The position numbers were made by a program, and so were the translations under genes. From CAVZOY01 sp963777095 (GTDB lineage: Bacteria; Actinomycetota; Actinomycetes; Mycobacteriales; Geodermatophilaceae): 64,000 nt of DNA. Position 1 is the first letter of the stretch, and each line of letters begins with the position of its first letter. The stretch spans positions 1,302,001-1,366,000 of the forward strand of contig CAVZOY010000006.1 of NCBI GenBank assembly GCA_963777095.1, given 5' to 3'. This document shows, piece by piece, positions 45,333 to 53,374 of this stretch. The notes beneath the pieces were generated by a model that saw nothing but the letters and a program-made list of their open reading frames with translations, did no database searches and was not told the origin of the DNA.

Positions 45333-46178
45333 ATGAGGTGGTGGGGTGCGGCGGTCGCCGTCCTCTTGGTGCTCACCGCGTGCTCGCCGGGCACCGACGA
45401 CCCGGCCGGAGCGGAGGAGTCCCTCGATCCGCTGCCGACCGTGCGCGAGCCGGCCGAGCCCGTGCCGGGCATCGAGGCCGAGGCCGTGCAGCTGCGCACG
45501 GACGCCGCCGTCGGCGGCCGGATCCAGGTGCGGATCACGGCCTCGGATCCGTTCACGGTGACGTCGGTGGCCCTGGACTCGCCGGGGTTCGCCGCGGTGC
45601 GGCCGACCGAACTGACCACCGAGTTCGTGCCGGGGCGGGTGATCGACCTGCGCACGCCGTTCGGCCGGGCGCGGTGCGACGTCGAGCCCGAGCCGGCGTC
45701 GGCCCGGCTGACCGTCGTGCGCCCCGGTGCGCAGCCGGAGGACGTGGAGGTGCCCCTCGCCGCGGCGGTGCTCAAGCAGATCCACACCGACGAGTGCGTC
45801 GAGCAGGCACTGGCGCAGGAGCTGACGGTGGAGGTCGCCGACCTGCGGGACGACGGCGACGGGCTGGCCGGCTCGCTCGTCCTCGTGCGGCGCGCGGGAG
45901 CCCGCGAAGCGACGGTGACCGCTCTGCGCCGGAGCGTCCTGATGGCGGTGGAGGTCGACCTGCCGCTCACGGCGGCGCCGGACGCCTCCGAAGCCCGGAC
46001 CGCGCTGCGGTTCACCCCGGCCACCTGCGAGCCGCACGTGCTGGCCGAGACCAAGCAGCCGTTCCTGTTCCCGCTCACGGTGGAGATGGGTGATGCGAAC
46101 GCGGTGACGGTCGACCTGTCCATCCCGGACGACGTCCGGGAGCAGCTCCAGGCGCTCGTGCAGCGGGTCTGCGGCTGA
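45333..46178 (+). CDS. Predicted lipoprotein
   Basis: 281 aa. Signal peptide with lipobox LVLTAC. The mature part is beta-rich (AAVGGRIQVRITASDPFTVT, RALRRSVLMAVEVDLPL-type strands) with paired cysteines; it matches no domain I recognise. Followed by two terminator-like hairpins. Confidence 0.72.
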   Translation: MRWWGAAVAVLLVLTACSPGTDDPAGAEESLDPLPTVREPAEPVPGIEAEAVQLRTDAAVGGRIQVRITASDPFTVTSVALDSPGFAAVRPTELTTEFVPGRVIDLRTPFGRARCDVEPEPASARLTVVRPGAQPEDVEVPLAAAVLKQIHTDECVEQALAQELTVEVADLRDDGDGLAGSLVLVRRAGAREATVTALRRSVLMAVEVDLPLTAAPDASEARTALRFTPATCEPHVLAETKQPFLFPLTVEMGDANAVTVDLSIPDDVREQLQALVQRVCG

Positions 46179-46205
46179 GCTCGCCGGCGTACTCCCCGAA
46201 AGAAG

Positions 46206-46246
46206 CCGGCCCGGCCGCGCCGGGGGGAACGGAGCGGCCGGGCCGG
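46206..46246 (+). terminator. Terminator hairpin 1 after the lipoprotein gene
   Basis: Thirteen-base perfect arms CCGGCCCGGCCGC / GCGGCCGGGCCGG around a 15-base loop, 28 bases after the stop codon. Confidence 0.75.
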
Positions 46247-46254
46247 GGTCGACG

Positions 46255-46287
46255 CCGCCCCCTGTGCTCGTTCGGCGCAGGGGGCGG
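46255..46287 (+). terminator. Terminator hairpin 2
   Basis: Ten-base perfect arms CCGCCCCCTG / CAGGGGGCGG around a 13-base loop, immediately after hairpin 1. The rest of the 46179-46601 gap holds no gene that I can support. Confidence 0.65.
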
Positions 46288-46601
46288 GCGGGTCTCGGGG
46301 TGGGCGGTCGTGCAGTCCTGCACGGCCACCCGGCTTGGTGCGCGATGACCGTACGTAAGGTCAGGCCAAAGGCGGCATCCCCCGATCGGGCGACACCACA
46401 CCGCCAGGGTGACCGACCGTGACCGTCGTCATCGGGGTGTGCGACGTTGCCGGGTGATCCTGCTGCTGACCTTCGGGGTGCTGAGACCGTTTCCCTTCCT
46501 GGACCGGTGGTCTGTCAGACTCCCGGGCCGGGCCGCTCGACCGGCAGTGCCGGGCGTGCACAGGGGCGCGGAATCACTTCTCCGGGAAGCAGGGCGAATC
46601 G

Positions 46602-47361
46602 GTGGCGCTGGCGAGGGCGATCGAGGCGAGGTTGATCACCGCCTATCGGCGCACGCCGCCGCTCTACAAGTGGAAGAACCGCCACGGCTGGCTGTTCCAG
46701 CGGCTCCGCGGAGGTGTGCACGACGCCGATTTCCGGGTGCTGCGGTCGCTGGACGTCGCGTGACCGCTCGTGATCGACGTCGGGGCCAACGCCGGACAGA
46801 CGATCCAGACGGTGAAGACGCTGCTGCCGCAGGCCCGCGTGGTCAGCATCGAGCCGTCACCGCTCGTCCTGCCCACGCTGATCCAGCTCGCGAAGAGGTA
46901 CAACGACGTCGAGATCGCCGCATTCGCGGTGGGCGACTCGTTCGGCACGGCGCAGATCTGCACGCCCGTCGCCAACGGCATCCACTTCACGCAGTACGCG
47001 ACCCTCGCGGAGGTGGACCGTGACGCGCTCGCCGTGGCCATCACCGACGGCGGCTTCGGCTCCGTGACCGGCGAGGACGTGAGCATCCACAAGGCCCGCT
47101 GCGTGATCGCTCCGCTGGACGCCATGTTCAGCGACTGCGACGTGCTCAAGGTCGACGCGGAGGGCTACGAGGACAGCGTCTTCCGCGGAGCAGCGCAGCT
47201 CGTCACACGTGCGCTGCCCGTCCTCATCGTGGAGCGGCCGTCTTCCGAGCTCTCGGCGTCCCTGGCGGAACTGGGGTGCCGAGGTCCTCCGCACGGAGGG
47301 CTCGGTGAACACGGTGTTCGTCCATCCGAGCCGTCCCCGAGGACTCCCCGTCGGCCGGTAG
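46602..47361 (+). pseudogene. FkbM-family methyltransferase, broken by an in-frame stop and a frameshift
   Basis: From the GTG at 46602 the frame reads ARAIEARLITAYRRTPPLYK and then RVLRSLDVA before a TGA at 46761-46763. Reading on in the same frame gives LVIDVGANAGQTIQTVK, the SAM-binding motif, VDAEGYEDSVFRGA and PVLIVERPSS. Near 47275 an extra G in ctggggtgcc shifts the frame; removing it gives AEVLRTEGSVNTVFVHPSR and a natural stop at 47361, total 252 aa. FkbM enzymes methylate hydroxyl groups, often on glycans. Two defects make real decay possible, but sequence error is also likely. Confidence 0.75.
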
Positions 47362-47455
47362 GTCGGTCGGCGCGCGGCTGGCAGGATGGGGACGATCCAG
47401 GCCCTCACGACCTGGATCACGAGATGCGGCGAGTCTCTGCGACTCAGCCGTGGCC

Positions 47456-47528
47456 GGGCCTCTAGCTCAATTGGCAGAGCAGCGGACTTTTAATCCGCGG
47501 GTTGTGGGTTCGATCCCCACGGGGCCCA
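47456..47528 (+). tRNA. tRNA-Lys (TTT)
   Basis: Acceptor GGGCCTC/GGGGCCC, D stem GCTC/GAGC, anticodon loop CTTTTAA on a GCGGA/TCCGC stem, T loop TTCGATC, discriminator A. Its 3' part is the left attachment site of the integrated element. Confidence 0.96.
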
Positions 47529-47529
47529 C
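47486..47529 (+). other. attL of the integrated element (3' part of tRNA-Lys)
   Basis: Forty-four bases from the anticodon loop to just past the tRNA end are repeated directly at 59431-59474 with one mismatch (T versus C, in the loop). The last 38 bases are identical. This is the usual footprint of tyrosine-recombinase integration into a tRNA gene, which leaves the tRNA whole. Confidence 0.93.
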
Positions 47530-47599
47530 GAGGTTGACCTGCGGCTTTGTGTTCATCGCAGGGTCGTGCGCCGCCGGTGTGTGCCGCGATGTGTGCCAT

Positions 47600-47896
47600 T
47601 CATCCCCACAGGGCCTCTCCCATGCGGCGAGCGGCGTCCTCGGCGAGTGCTGGGGCTACGTGTGAGTACGTGCCGAGGGTGAGGCTGATCTGCGAGTGCC
47701 CAAGGATCTCCATCGCGACCCGGGCGGGCACGCCTTGCCGCAGCAACAGCGTCGCCGCGGTGTGCCGGGCGTCGTGGAGCCGAGCCTGACGCACGCCTGC
47801 CTCGGTCAGCAGGGCCCGCCAGGCGCGGTGGTGCCCACCATAAGTGCAGGTCAGTGACTCTTTCGTCAACAGCGGTTTGCGGCGGTTGCGCTCCAA
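47600..47896 (-). pseudogene. Tyrosine recombinase (integrase) C-terminal remnant
   Basis: Ninety-eight codons matching only the end of a phage-type integrase: the catalytic box ARLHDARHTAATLLL (His and second Arg), LGHSQIS and the nucleophile Tyr in TLGTYSHV. Actinobacterial integrases have about 380-450 residues; the DNA-binding core, first catalytic Arg and Lys are missing. Just upstream the sequence runs into the 3' end of an unrelated gene, so about 300 codons were deleted. Lying 70 bases from attL, it is the element's own integrase, and the element is now probably fixed in place. Confidence 0.85.
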
Positions 47897-47940
47897 ACCC
47901 AGCTTTACTCACGGTATTGCGTCGCCTCAACGCGGGCCCG

Positions 47941-48612
47941 TCAGTCTTCGTACAGGCGGTCGATCTCTTCCTGTCGGCGCCGCTTCATCTCAGGCGTCGA
48001 CTCATGCAACAGGCCGCGATCCGCCAACTCCTGCCGCCAGGCTCGAACCTGGGGATCTGACTCAGATTCAAGATCGGGGACGATCCGGCCTCGGTTTTGA
48101 GCGCGGAGCTGTTGGACACGCAGCTCGTCCTGCCGAGCCTCCTCCGCAATCTTGCGGCGATGCCGTGGTCGCCCGATGGCGACGGCCTCCTTCAGCGTTC
48201 CCGCGAGCGTCTGCATCCTTCGGCCACGGCTCTCCAGCTCAGTGATCAGTCCGGGCATGTCTGGGTCGACGACGAAGGGTCGATAGCGGCGGTGGAGGCG
48301 TTGCTTGCTCCAGCGAAGTGCGTCGCCCAGCGCAGGCCAGCCCAATGGCCAAGCGGCCTTTGTCCCCCTGCGAGCCATGAGGATCTCAAGCCGACACAGA
48401 TCTTCGCAGGCGTCTCTGATACCGGCGATCGCCTTCAGCGCCAGCAGGACCTCGTCTTCGTAGCCTTCCACCCTGTCCCGCGCTGACTCACGGAGACTCT
48501 TGGCCAGCTCCTGGATTGCTGCCGTCAACTGCCGCTCCACCTTGAGCAAGGCTGCAGTCTCCGAGGCGGTGAGGGGCGGGCCGTCGGTCTCCCGACCTCG
48601 CCTCGCCTTCAC
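47941..48612 (-). CDS. Hypothetical protein, helical, element cargo
   Basis: 223 aa, almost wholly charged helices (LLKVERQLTAAIQELAKSLR, EDEVLLALKAIAGIRDACED, RRKIAEEARQDELRVQQLRA). No domain recognised. Lower GC and more varied codon use than the flanking chromosome. Same strand as the integrase remnant and the next gene. Confidence 0.6.
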   Translation of the reverse strand: MKARRGRETDGPPLTASETAALLKVERQLTAAIQELAKSLRESARDRVEGYEDEVLLALKAIAGIRDACEDLCRLEILMARRGTKAAWPLGWPALGDALRWSKQRLHRRYRPFVVDPDMPGLITELESRGRRMQTLAGTLKEAVAIGRPRHRRKIAEEARQDELRVQQLRAQNRGRIVPDLESESDPQVRAWRQELADRGLLHESTPEMKRRRQEEIDRLYED

Positions 48613-48632
48613 GAGACGCAGTATGAGCAGTC

Positions 48633-49040
48633 TTAGAGGCCGTGGCCGTCCAAACCGATGCCGTGCCCACCTATGTCGTTCTGGCCAGGTGTCGGCCGCG
48701 GCGGTGAAGGCGCCGGCGCCCCCCCTGCGGTGTGGGGACCGACGGGACTGCGGTTGAGGATCTCTTTCATCTCGGTTCGTGCCTGTTGATCGACGAAGCC
48801 CGTGGTCTCTTCGTAGATCCGCGCCAGTTCACTCCAAGCCACAGGGTGGCCGACGTACTCCTCGAGCAGGTCACGCAGTCGCTCGGCCTGAACTATGACC
48901 TGGCTCGCAGCGAGCACCGAAGCCATGTTGTTGGCCCGTACGACGCCGTGCCACTGCATGCGGCTCACCGCCGTAGCGATCTCGTCAACTACCTCGGTCT
49001 TACTTCGTGCTCTCTCGGGGTCCGGCGGGCGCTGCGTCAT
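48633..49040 (-). CDS. Hypothetical protein, element cargo
   Basis: 135 aa from the ATG at 49040, which follows TTGGAAGGG. The first 95 residues look helical (TEVVDEIATAVSRMQWHGVV, QVIVQAERLRDLLEEYVGH); the tail is Pro/Gly-rich. No family recognised. Ends 20 bases before the next minus-strand gene, so the two are probably one unit. Confidence 0.6.
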   Translation of the reverse strand: MTQRPPDPERARSKTEVVDEIATAVSRMQWHGVVRANNMASVLAASQVIVQAERLRDLLEEYVGHPVAWSELARIYEETTGFVDQQARTEMKEILNRSPVGPHTAGGAPAPSPPRPTPGQNDIGGHGIGLDGHGL

Positions 49041-49268
49041 CCCTTCCAAGATCGCGCCGTTCACCGACGTCGCGCCAAGTTGCGTCAAGTTTCTTGACCC
49101 AGCACTTCGCTAACTGAGGTCGATTTTTCGGCAGAGTCACCTTCGCAGCGCCAAGTCAATTTTCTTGACGTGGGGTTTTCCAGGCCCTGGCGGAGCCAGC
49201 AAGCGGGCTCGGAAGCTTCTGCCCCCACGGACAGGCACGGGGCCTGGCGGCAAAGCAAGGAGCACGAC

Positions 49269-49562
49269 GTGTACGTAGCCATCGCGCTGTTTCAGCTCTT
49301 CTTCCAGATCGCTCAGTTCGCCATCCAGGTGGCCATTCAGCTGCTGGTGATGGCTGTCCAATTGGCCGGCTGGCTCTTCCGGGAGGTGGTCGTTCCCGGA
49401 GCCCGCGCGGCGGCCGCTGGCCTGACGCAATTGGCCGGACTGGCCGCTCGGCATATGGCGGAACGTCGGGCTCAGCGCCAGATATTGGAGCAGTCACGTT
49501 GGACCGATGCCGATGAAAGGGCAGCCCGCGCCCTTCTCGACGGAGAGGGTGAGCACCGGTGA
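49269..49562 (+). CDS. Small membrane protein, element cargo
   Basis: 97 aa. The GTG at 49269 follows AAGGAGCACGAC. The first 45 residues are strongly hydrophobic (ALFQLFFQIAQFAIQVAIQL, VMAVQLAGWLF), then a basic amphipathic tail. Its stop overlaps the next gene's GTG, so the pair is coupled. Function unknown; position suggests a part of the transfer machinery. Confidence 0.65.
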   Translation: MYVAIALFQLFFQIAQFAIQVAIQLLVMAVQLAGWLFREVVVPGARAAAAGLTQLAGLAARHMAERRAQRQILEQSRWTDADERAARALLDGEGEHR

Positions 49563-49882
49563 GCCCCCTCGACCTCATTGTGGTCATCGCCATCGGCTGG
49601 CTAATCGTCCGAGGCATCAAGAAGTTGACCGAGCGTCCGGCGCTGATCCACTCTCCGTTTGCGGAGTTTCCTGAGTGGCAGGTCCGCAACTTGCCCTCCC
49701 TGGACAACTTGCAACAGGGCGAGTGGTTGCGAGTAGTCCGTGCCGGCAACCCGCCACTCGCCGACGCCTGGGCGGAGGAGGCCCGTCGTCGAGGATTTGT
49801 TGTTGAGTGGGTCGGCGAAGGCAAGCCGATGCTCGACGGCTGGCGAGTCAGGGTGCCGCCATCCCCGCCTCAGTACGGCTAG
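49559..49882 (+). CDS. Small membrane-anchored protein, element cargo
   Basis: 107 aa. One N-terminal helix (LDLIVVIAIGWLIVRGI), then a soluble domain with FPEWQVRNLPSLDNLQQGEW and LADAWAEEARRRGFVVEWVG. GTG start overlaps the previous stop by four bases. No family recognised. Confidence 0.62.
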   Translation: MSPLDLIVVIAIGWLIVRGIKKLTERPALIHSPFAEFPEWQVRNLPSLDNLQQGEWLRVVRAGNPPLADAWAEEARRRGFVVEWVGEGKPMLDGWRVRVPPSPPQYG

Positions 49883-49975
49883 CGGCGACTGTGGCCGCTG
49901 GTTCCGCCCCCCACGGAGGGCATCCAGGCGGTCGCATGCCCCATCCGCAGGGGCGCTGGGCCTATCGGCCAGTTG

Positions 49976-50073
49976 AGATCCCTGTCCTCGCTCCGTCCCT
50001 TCGGGCCAAACAAGTGACCCCCTCCCCAGACGTGAAGTGGGGTCATTTGTTTTCGGAGCGAGGACAGGGATCT
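49976..50073 (+). repeat. Long two-stage hairpin upstream of the Replic_Relax gene
   Basis: Outer arms of 20 bases (AGATCCCTGTCCTCGCTCCG at 49976-49995; exact complement at 50054-50073) enclose inner arms of 14 bases (AAACAAGTGACCCC at 50008-50021; GGGGTCATTTGTTT at 50039-50052) that pair fully if one G-T wobble is allowed. A 12-base bulge on the left and a single base on the right separate the two stems; the loop has 17 bases. It ends 15 bases before the start codon of the next gene. Candidate nick site/single-strand origin, or a transcription attenuator. Confidence 0.85.
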
Positions 50074-50088
50074 GAGGAAGTGAATGAG

Positions 50089-50847
50089 ATGAGTTGTTGT
50101 GGATCTAGAGCACTTGACTACGAAGGGCATGTGAGCGAGATGGCACAGGTGAAGCGGACAGTCGAGCTGAGGCAGCGAGACGTGGCGATGCTGAAGCTGA
50201 TGACGGAGCAGTACGGCTTTCGTCTTGATGAACTTGCCGTGGCCTTGGGTCGTCACGGTGATGGTGGCAACGGTGCGCTTTCTATCTGGGGTGTACGTCA
50301 GCAAGTTGAGCGGTGGAAGCATGCGGGTTGGGTGCGCAGTGAAGTTGTGCTGGGCGTGACCTGGGTGACGCCGACGTCGAAGGGCATGGCACAAGCGGGC
50401 TTGCGTTATCCGCAATGGCGCATGCCTGCGACAAAGCTGGCGCACTGCCATGCCATAAACGTCGTGCGGCTTTGGTACGAGTCGAGTCCCGAGCGGGTGG
50501 CTCGTCAAGGTCGTTGGATTAGCGAGCGGTTGTTGTTCAGCCGCCGAGGCCAGGGCGATTGGCACGTCCCCGACGCCGCGCTGGTTCCCAATTCAGGCGG
50601 TCCAGTGTGGGCGGTCGAGGTCGAACTGACCCACAAGCACCGGCCGCGCTACAGCGACGAGGTCCTCTCTCGCCTCCCTCCCGAGATCGTCGGCGTCCTC
50701 TACCTCTGCCCACCCGGACTCACCGAGCGAGTGCGCCGAGACGTCACGGCGGCGGCCGAGCTGTGCCGCCCTGGTCTCCCGGTCCATGTTCGCAACCTCC
50801 CCGATGTCTCCGGCCTCTCCTACGGCGGCCACGGAGGGGTCTGGTGA
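50089..50847 (+). CDS. Replication-relaxation (Replic_Relax) family protein
   Basis: 252 aa. The N-terminal third is a winged-helix-like domain (RQRDVAMLKLMTEQYGFRLD, GVRQQVERWKHAGWVRS). The rest holds HCHAINVVRLWYE and, further on, HVPDAALVP followed by WAVEVELTHKHRPRY, a spacing that resembles a PD-(D/E)XK-type nuclease core. Proteins of this family occur on actinobacterial plasmids and integrative elements. The ATG at 50089 follows GAGGAAG. GC is clearly lower than in the chromosome. Its stop overlaps the next gene by four bases (GTGA). A role in nicking or transfer is inferred. Confidence 0.8.
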   Translation: MSCCGSRALDYEGHVSEMAQVKRTVELRQRDVAMLKLMTEQYGFRLDELAVALGRHGDGGNGALSIWGVRQQVERWKHAGWVRSEVVLGVTWVTPTSKGMAQAGLRYPQWRMPATKLAHCHAINVVRLWYESSPERVARQGRWISERLLFSRRGQGDWHVPDAALVPNSGGPVWAVEVELTHKHRPRYSDEVLSRLPPEIVGVLYLCPPGLTERVRRDVTAAAELCRPGLPVHVRNLPDVSGLSYGGHGGVW

Positions 50848-51218
50848 CCAGCCATGGCTCGATCGGTCCTCGATCGGCAGCCGCCCCTCGGGGTTCGCTT
50901 CCTGCCGGCTGTGGAGCCCTGGCGCTATTCGCCCTAGCTCTTGGGCCAGCGGCGATCGCTGGCGCGGCAGTCGGTGTCTGCCTCGTGGCTGGACAGGTGC
51001 GCTGGCACTGGTGGCAAGTTCTGGGCTTTGCTGCTGCGCTGACCGCCGTCATCGTCGTGGTCGAGTTGGTCTGCGGTGCGAGCCCCCTTGGGCTTCACTA
51101 CAGCGGGCTCCTGTCTTGGTTCGCCGCTCCCAGCTGGGCCTTCGGCGCGGCGGTGCGCGCTCTCCTGCCGTCGCTACCTCTTGGGCTGCCGGTGGTGTGG
51201 CTATCGGAGCTGCCATGA
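50844..51218 (+). CDS. Small membrane protein of the transfer operon
   Basis: 124 aa. Three to four hydrophobic stretches (ALALFALALGPAAIAGAAVG, LGFAAALTAVIVVVELVCG, AFGAAVRALLPSLPL). It starts at a GTG inside the stop of the Replic_Relax gene and ends in a TGA inside the ATG of the ATPase gene, so all three are coupled. It probably forms the membrane anchor that many TraG/TraB-like ATPases carry as an N-terminal domain. Confidence 0.72.
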   Translation: MTSHGSIGPRSAAAPRGSLPAGCGALALFALALGPAAIAGAAVGVCLVAGQVRWHWWQVLGFAAALTAVIVVVELVCGASPLGLHYSGLLSWFAAPSWAFGAAVRALLPSLPLGLPVVWLSELP

Positions 51219-52660
51219 CCGGGGCCGTTGAACTCCTCGCTCGAGGCGCGGAATGGCACCCGCTTGAGCAACGCCGCCAACTCGTGAGCCAAGTCCACAT
51301 GGAACGAGAAGTCGAAGCGCTGTTGAGCGACCAGGCGGGCCAGGCCCGTTGTTCGTCGGTTCCGCTCGGGGTGGCTAGCGGTGGCGACCTCGGCACGTGG
51401 CAGGAGGGTCGCTTCGTCGTTGTGCCAAGAGCGGCGGCGAGCCTCGGCCTTGGCATTGTCGGATCGTCGGGCAGCGGCAAGACGGTCACCATCGAACGCC
51501 TCGTCATGAGCTGCGCCGCTCGTGGCCGCCGAGTCGTCCTGGTCGACGCCAAAGGCTCAGACCCCAGCCTTCCCGAGCGAATGGCAGCGGCCTACTCGCA
51601 GCCGCCCCCGATCGCGGGGCTGTCGTACAGGCGTGGCCGGCGACGCCGCTCGACGCCTGGAGGGGCGACCCGGCAAGCGTGGCGAACCGACTGCTGGGCG
51701 TGCAGGACTACACCGAGCCGTACTGGAAAGCACTTGCCTCCACAGCCGTGCGTTTGGCCTTGTGCGCCCCTGGAGCGCCGTGCAGGTCTTCTACTGACTT
51801 CTTGGCCCGGCTGAGCCCTAGCGGCCTAAAGCGGGCCTACTCCGGGCATCGGGAGGCCGAGACCGTCGCCGCGCTCCTGCGCCGGCCAGATGGACTCGAC
51901 GGCGTCCGACTCCGCTACGGCGGATTCTTCGCCGCCCTTGATGGCCGCTTTGACGGCCGCCGCTCCTACGACGACGCCGCACTGACGATCCTGACGGTGC
52001 CGACGTTGGCCGCCCGGGAGGACGGCGAGGCTGCCGTCCGCATGCTCCTGGCTGACTTCGCCCACTGGGCCACGGTCCGCAAGGCACGCCGGGGTGACGA
52101 CGTCACGATCATCGTTGATGAGTTCAGCGCCGCGAGCGCCGCCGCATCGGTCGTCATCGATCTGCCGAGCGAGTCCAAGACGTAGGTGCCAAGTCGTGGT
52201 CTCGGCGCAGTCCTATGAGGGGCTTGGCGGAGACGAAGACGAGCGCAAGCGCATGGTTGGAGCCCTTGGGGCGGGGATCATCCTCCACCGCTGCCCTGAC
52301 CCGGACGAGCTGTTGAGGCCCGCAGGCACCGTCCGCAAGATTGAGCACTCTTGGCAACTGCAGGACAGTGCTTCGAGCGGAATGGGCTCAATGCGTATGG
52401 CCTATGGAATGCGCGTCGAACCCGATGACGTTCGCCAGGCTCGAATCGGTGAGGCGTGGGTTATCTCCTCTGGCCGGGCGCTGCGGACGAGGGTTATCGC
52501 TACTCATCACAACCCCGCTGCCCTCGCGGCGGTGCGGTTCCAGCTCTCAGCCCAAGCCATGCATGAAGCGCGCTCTCCTTGGGCCCCTCCCCTGCCGGAG
52601 GCCACCGAACCAGCCCAGCCGCCCCCGAGCTTCTTGGATGACCTCGATGACGGTTCGTAG
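51215..52660 (+). CDS. TraG/FtsK-like DNA-transfer ATPase, frame broken three times
   Basis: ATG at 51215. Walker A is GSSGSGKT (83-90), Walker B is VTIIVDEFS; VVSAQSYEGLGGD and GAGIILHRCPDPDEL follow, as in VirD4/TraG coupling proteins and FtsK/HerA translocases. One base is missing near 51602 (tcgcagccgcc), 52166 (gatctgccgag) and 52191 (ccaagtcgtgg); adding a G at each joins AAAYSQAAPDRGAVVQAW, VIDLAERVQDVGAK and VVVSAQSYEG into a 482-aa protein. The losses are of the same kind as elsewhere in this sequence, so the gene may be whole. It would pump DNA during conjugal transfer or segregation. Confidence 0.78.
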
Positions 52661-52996
52661 GTCACGGGCCGTCAGGCACACCGGTTCCAGAGTCACGTCC
52701 AGAGCACTTGATGGACCGCCAAGGGACGCAGCTAGAGCGGTCCCAAGTCTCGACAGCGTCATTGGCTATCCACCGACGGAAGCCTCACAGATCAGATTGA
52801 GGCTAGTAGACGCAGCGACCTTCGGTCGCTGCTGCTTATCCACAGGCGAGGCGGGCGAGAAACGCTCAGATCGCCCTTTCCGGCCAGAACTACCACTGGC
52901 CGAAGTCGAGCGCCCACGGCCAGCGGCGGGACCTGGCTGCTGGTCGTCTTCCAAGATCCACGGGAGGTACACCGATGCGCCCTGACCACCCAGCCG
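52661..52996 (+). other. Gene-free stretch with DnaA box and hairpin: candidate origin
   Basis: No supported gene in 336 bases. A perfect DnaA box TTATCCACA lies at 52836-52844, directly after a 9-bp hairpin GCAGCGACC-TTC-GGTCGCTGC (52812-52832); a looser match (CTATCCACC) lies near 52767-52775. The position between the ATPase and the excisionase/ParA genes would suit a replication origin. Inference. Confidence 0.45.
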
Positions 52997-53269
52997 ATGG
53001 TCCTCGGGGACGCTCGGAGCGACTCCCACGCCGGCCAGGTGGTCGACGTCGTGGCGCCCCTGGCTGCTCTTGGACTGCCACGCCTACTCACCTGCAGGCA
53101 GGCTGGTGAGTACATGGGCTTGGGTGAGCGATACATGCGCCGCCTCATTGACGAGGAACGCATCACGTTTGTGCGCATCGGTGGACTTGTCCGCTTCGAG
53201 CGAGCGGTATTGGACACGTTCATCGAAGCTCACCGGGTTCCGGCGCGGCGAGATGACGAGATGTCGTAG
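52997..53269 (+). CDS. Excisionase/AlpA-like helix-turn-helix protein
   Basis: Up to 90 aa. The MerR-like winged helix LTCRQAGEYMGLGERYMRRL, then RITFVRIGGLVRFERAVLDT, is the standard excisionase-family fold, which bends DNA at att sites or sets gene expression. The start may be the ATG at 52997 or a later GTG. Its stop codon overlaps the first of the 9-bp iterons in front of parA. Confidence 0.82.
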   Translation: MVLGDARSDSHAGQVVDVVAPLAALGLPRLLTCRQAGEYMGLGERYMRRLIDEERITFVRIGGLVRFERAVLDTFIEAHRVPARRDDEMS

Positions 53270-53313
53270 ACGCCCGAGTTAACCGGGATACCCCAGGTAA
53301 CTGAGTTACCTGG
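53269..53313 (+). repeat. Iteron cluster 1 (five 9-bp repeats) upstream of parA
   Basis: Consecutive 9-mers gacgcccga, gttaaccgg, gatacccca, ggtaactga, gttacctgg; the first is weak. The last three also form an inverted repeat CCAGGTAAC-TGA-GTTACCTGG. Position between the excisionase and parA suits an operator as well as a partition site. Confidence 0.75.
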
Positions 53314-53374
53314 CTAGGGTCTTAGTGACTTTATTGCGCCACTTTGACTGGGCGCTTTCGGAAAGGCGACTTCA

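Noticed and set aside
48732..49097. Plus-strand frame opposite the hypothetical gene at 48633-49040
   Set aside because: No ribosome site and no domain; the minus-strand frame has a good TTGGAAGGG site and continues the gene direction of its neighbours.
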